From Bacteroidota bacterium (GTDB lineage Bacteria; Bacteroidota; Bacteroidia; Chitinophagales; Chitinophagaceae), in contig JAFDXI010000042.1 in NCBI GenBank assembly GCA_018268035.1, positions 1-64,000 of the forward strand: a stretch of DNA of 64,000 bases. Reading direction: 5' to 3'. Below are positions 63,970 to 64,000 of this stretch, in pieces. Below the pieces are notes generated by a model. It saw nothing but the letters and a program-made list of their open reading frames with translations, did not search any database and was not told the DNA's origin. A program made the position numbers and the translations under genes. The first letter of the stretch is position 1. Every line of letters starts with the position of its first letter.

Positions 63970-64000
63970 ATGGCAAAGAAAATACTTGCAACAAATTCTA
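63970..64000 (+). CDS. Possible start of a gene cut by the right edge
   Basis: An ATG at 63970 opens ten codons (MAKKILATNS) that run off the window without a stop. The lysine-rich beginning looks like a normal protein start, but too little is present to assign a family or be sure it is coding. Confidence 0.4.
   Translation, partial: MAKKILATNS

Noticed and set aside
1-64000. CRISPR arrays, transposons, prophage, toxin-antitoxin or anti-phage systems
   Set aside because: Looked for repeated spacers, transposase or integrase motifs and defence-type gene pairs; none is supported. The window is mostly core and envelope genes.

Overview
The window looks like AT-rich chromosomal DNA from a member of the Bacteroidota, most likely a Chitinophagaceae-like bacterium. 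I infer this from the gene families (DUF2480, TlpA-like protein with a long Bacteroidota-type N-terminus, BatB/BatC, PadR-PspC pair, many lipoproteins), from TAnnTTTG-type -7 promoter elements next to several starts, and from the lack of Shine-Dalgarno sequences. I see no rRNA, no CRISPR array, no transposase, no integrase and no phage genes. Most of it is ordinary core and envelope chromosome, and I did not find a convincing new multi-gene system.

Layout. 1-1004: secreted beta-propeller protein cut by the left edge. 1111-9011: one co-directional block on the minus strand, reading response regulator, histidine kinase, PepSY-like periplasmic protein, then a tripartite RND efflux pump (outer-membrane factor, adaptor, permease). 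9175-17378: CPBP membrane protease, dusB, tandem universal stress protein, M28 peptidase, a glycosidase-like lipoprotein, a frameshifted prmA and asnS. 17569-25689: membrane patatin-like lipase, PadR regulator with a PspC-domain membrane protein, a 2-oxoglutarate oxygenase with a chromate transporter, nadD and a lone FeoA. 25757-28757: ybeY, a CAP-domain protein and mnmG, with two ParB-binding (parS) sites bracketing the CAP gene. 28828-35301: a carboxypeptidase-regulatory-like secreted protein and a second RND pump (tolC-acrA-acrB order). 35511-40703: LCM-type methyltransferase, long-chain acyl-CoA synthetase, OmpA-family lipoprotein and a sulfatase-family lipoprotein lacking the modifiable cysteine. 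40704-44806: a structured inverted repeat, tRNA-Glu, BatC-BatB, a class D beta-lactamase and kbl. 45235-51406: FabK/nitronate monooxygenase-like flavoprotein, dicarboxylate symporter, GNAT-like protein, a hypothetical, and the slipin-NfeD pair. 51722-58483: Tat-exported Gfo/Idh/MocA oxidoreductase, MscS channel, M23 peptidase, BCP peroxiredoxin, TlpA-like thiol oxidoreductase and a DUF2480 protein. 58582-63392: PpiD/SurA-like foldase, a 512-bp gap with DnaA-box-like sites, nadA and a mannose-1-phosphate guanylyltransferase. 63393-64000 is AT-rich non-coding sequence with the first codons of a further gene at the edge.

The most interesting points are the two parS sites beside mnmG together with a DnaA-box cluster about 34 kb away (this stretch may be close to the replication origin); three genes whose natural N-termini lie upstream of any ATG/GTG/TTG or only fit an ATA/CTG start; the broken prmA; the sulfatase relative without its catalytic cysteine; and a chromosomal class D beta-lactamase directly behind kbl.
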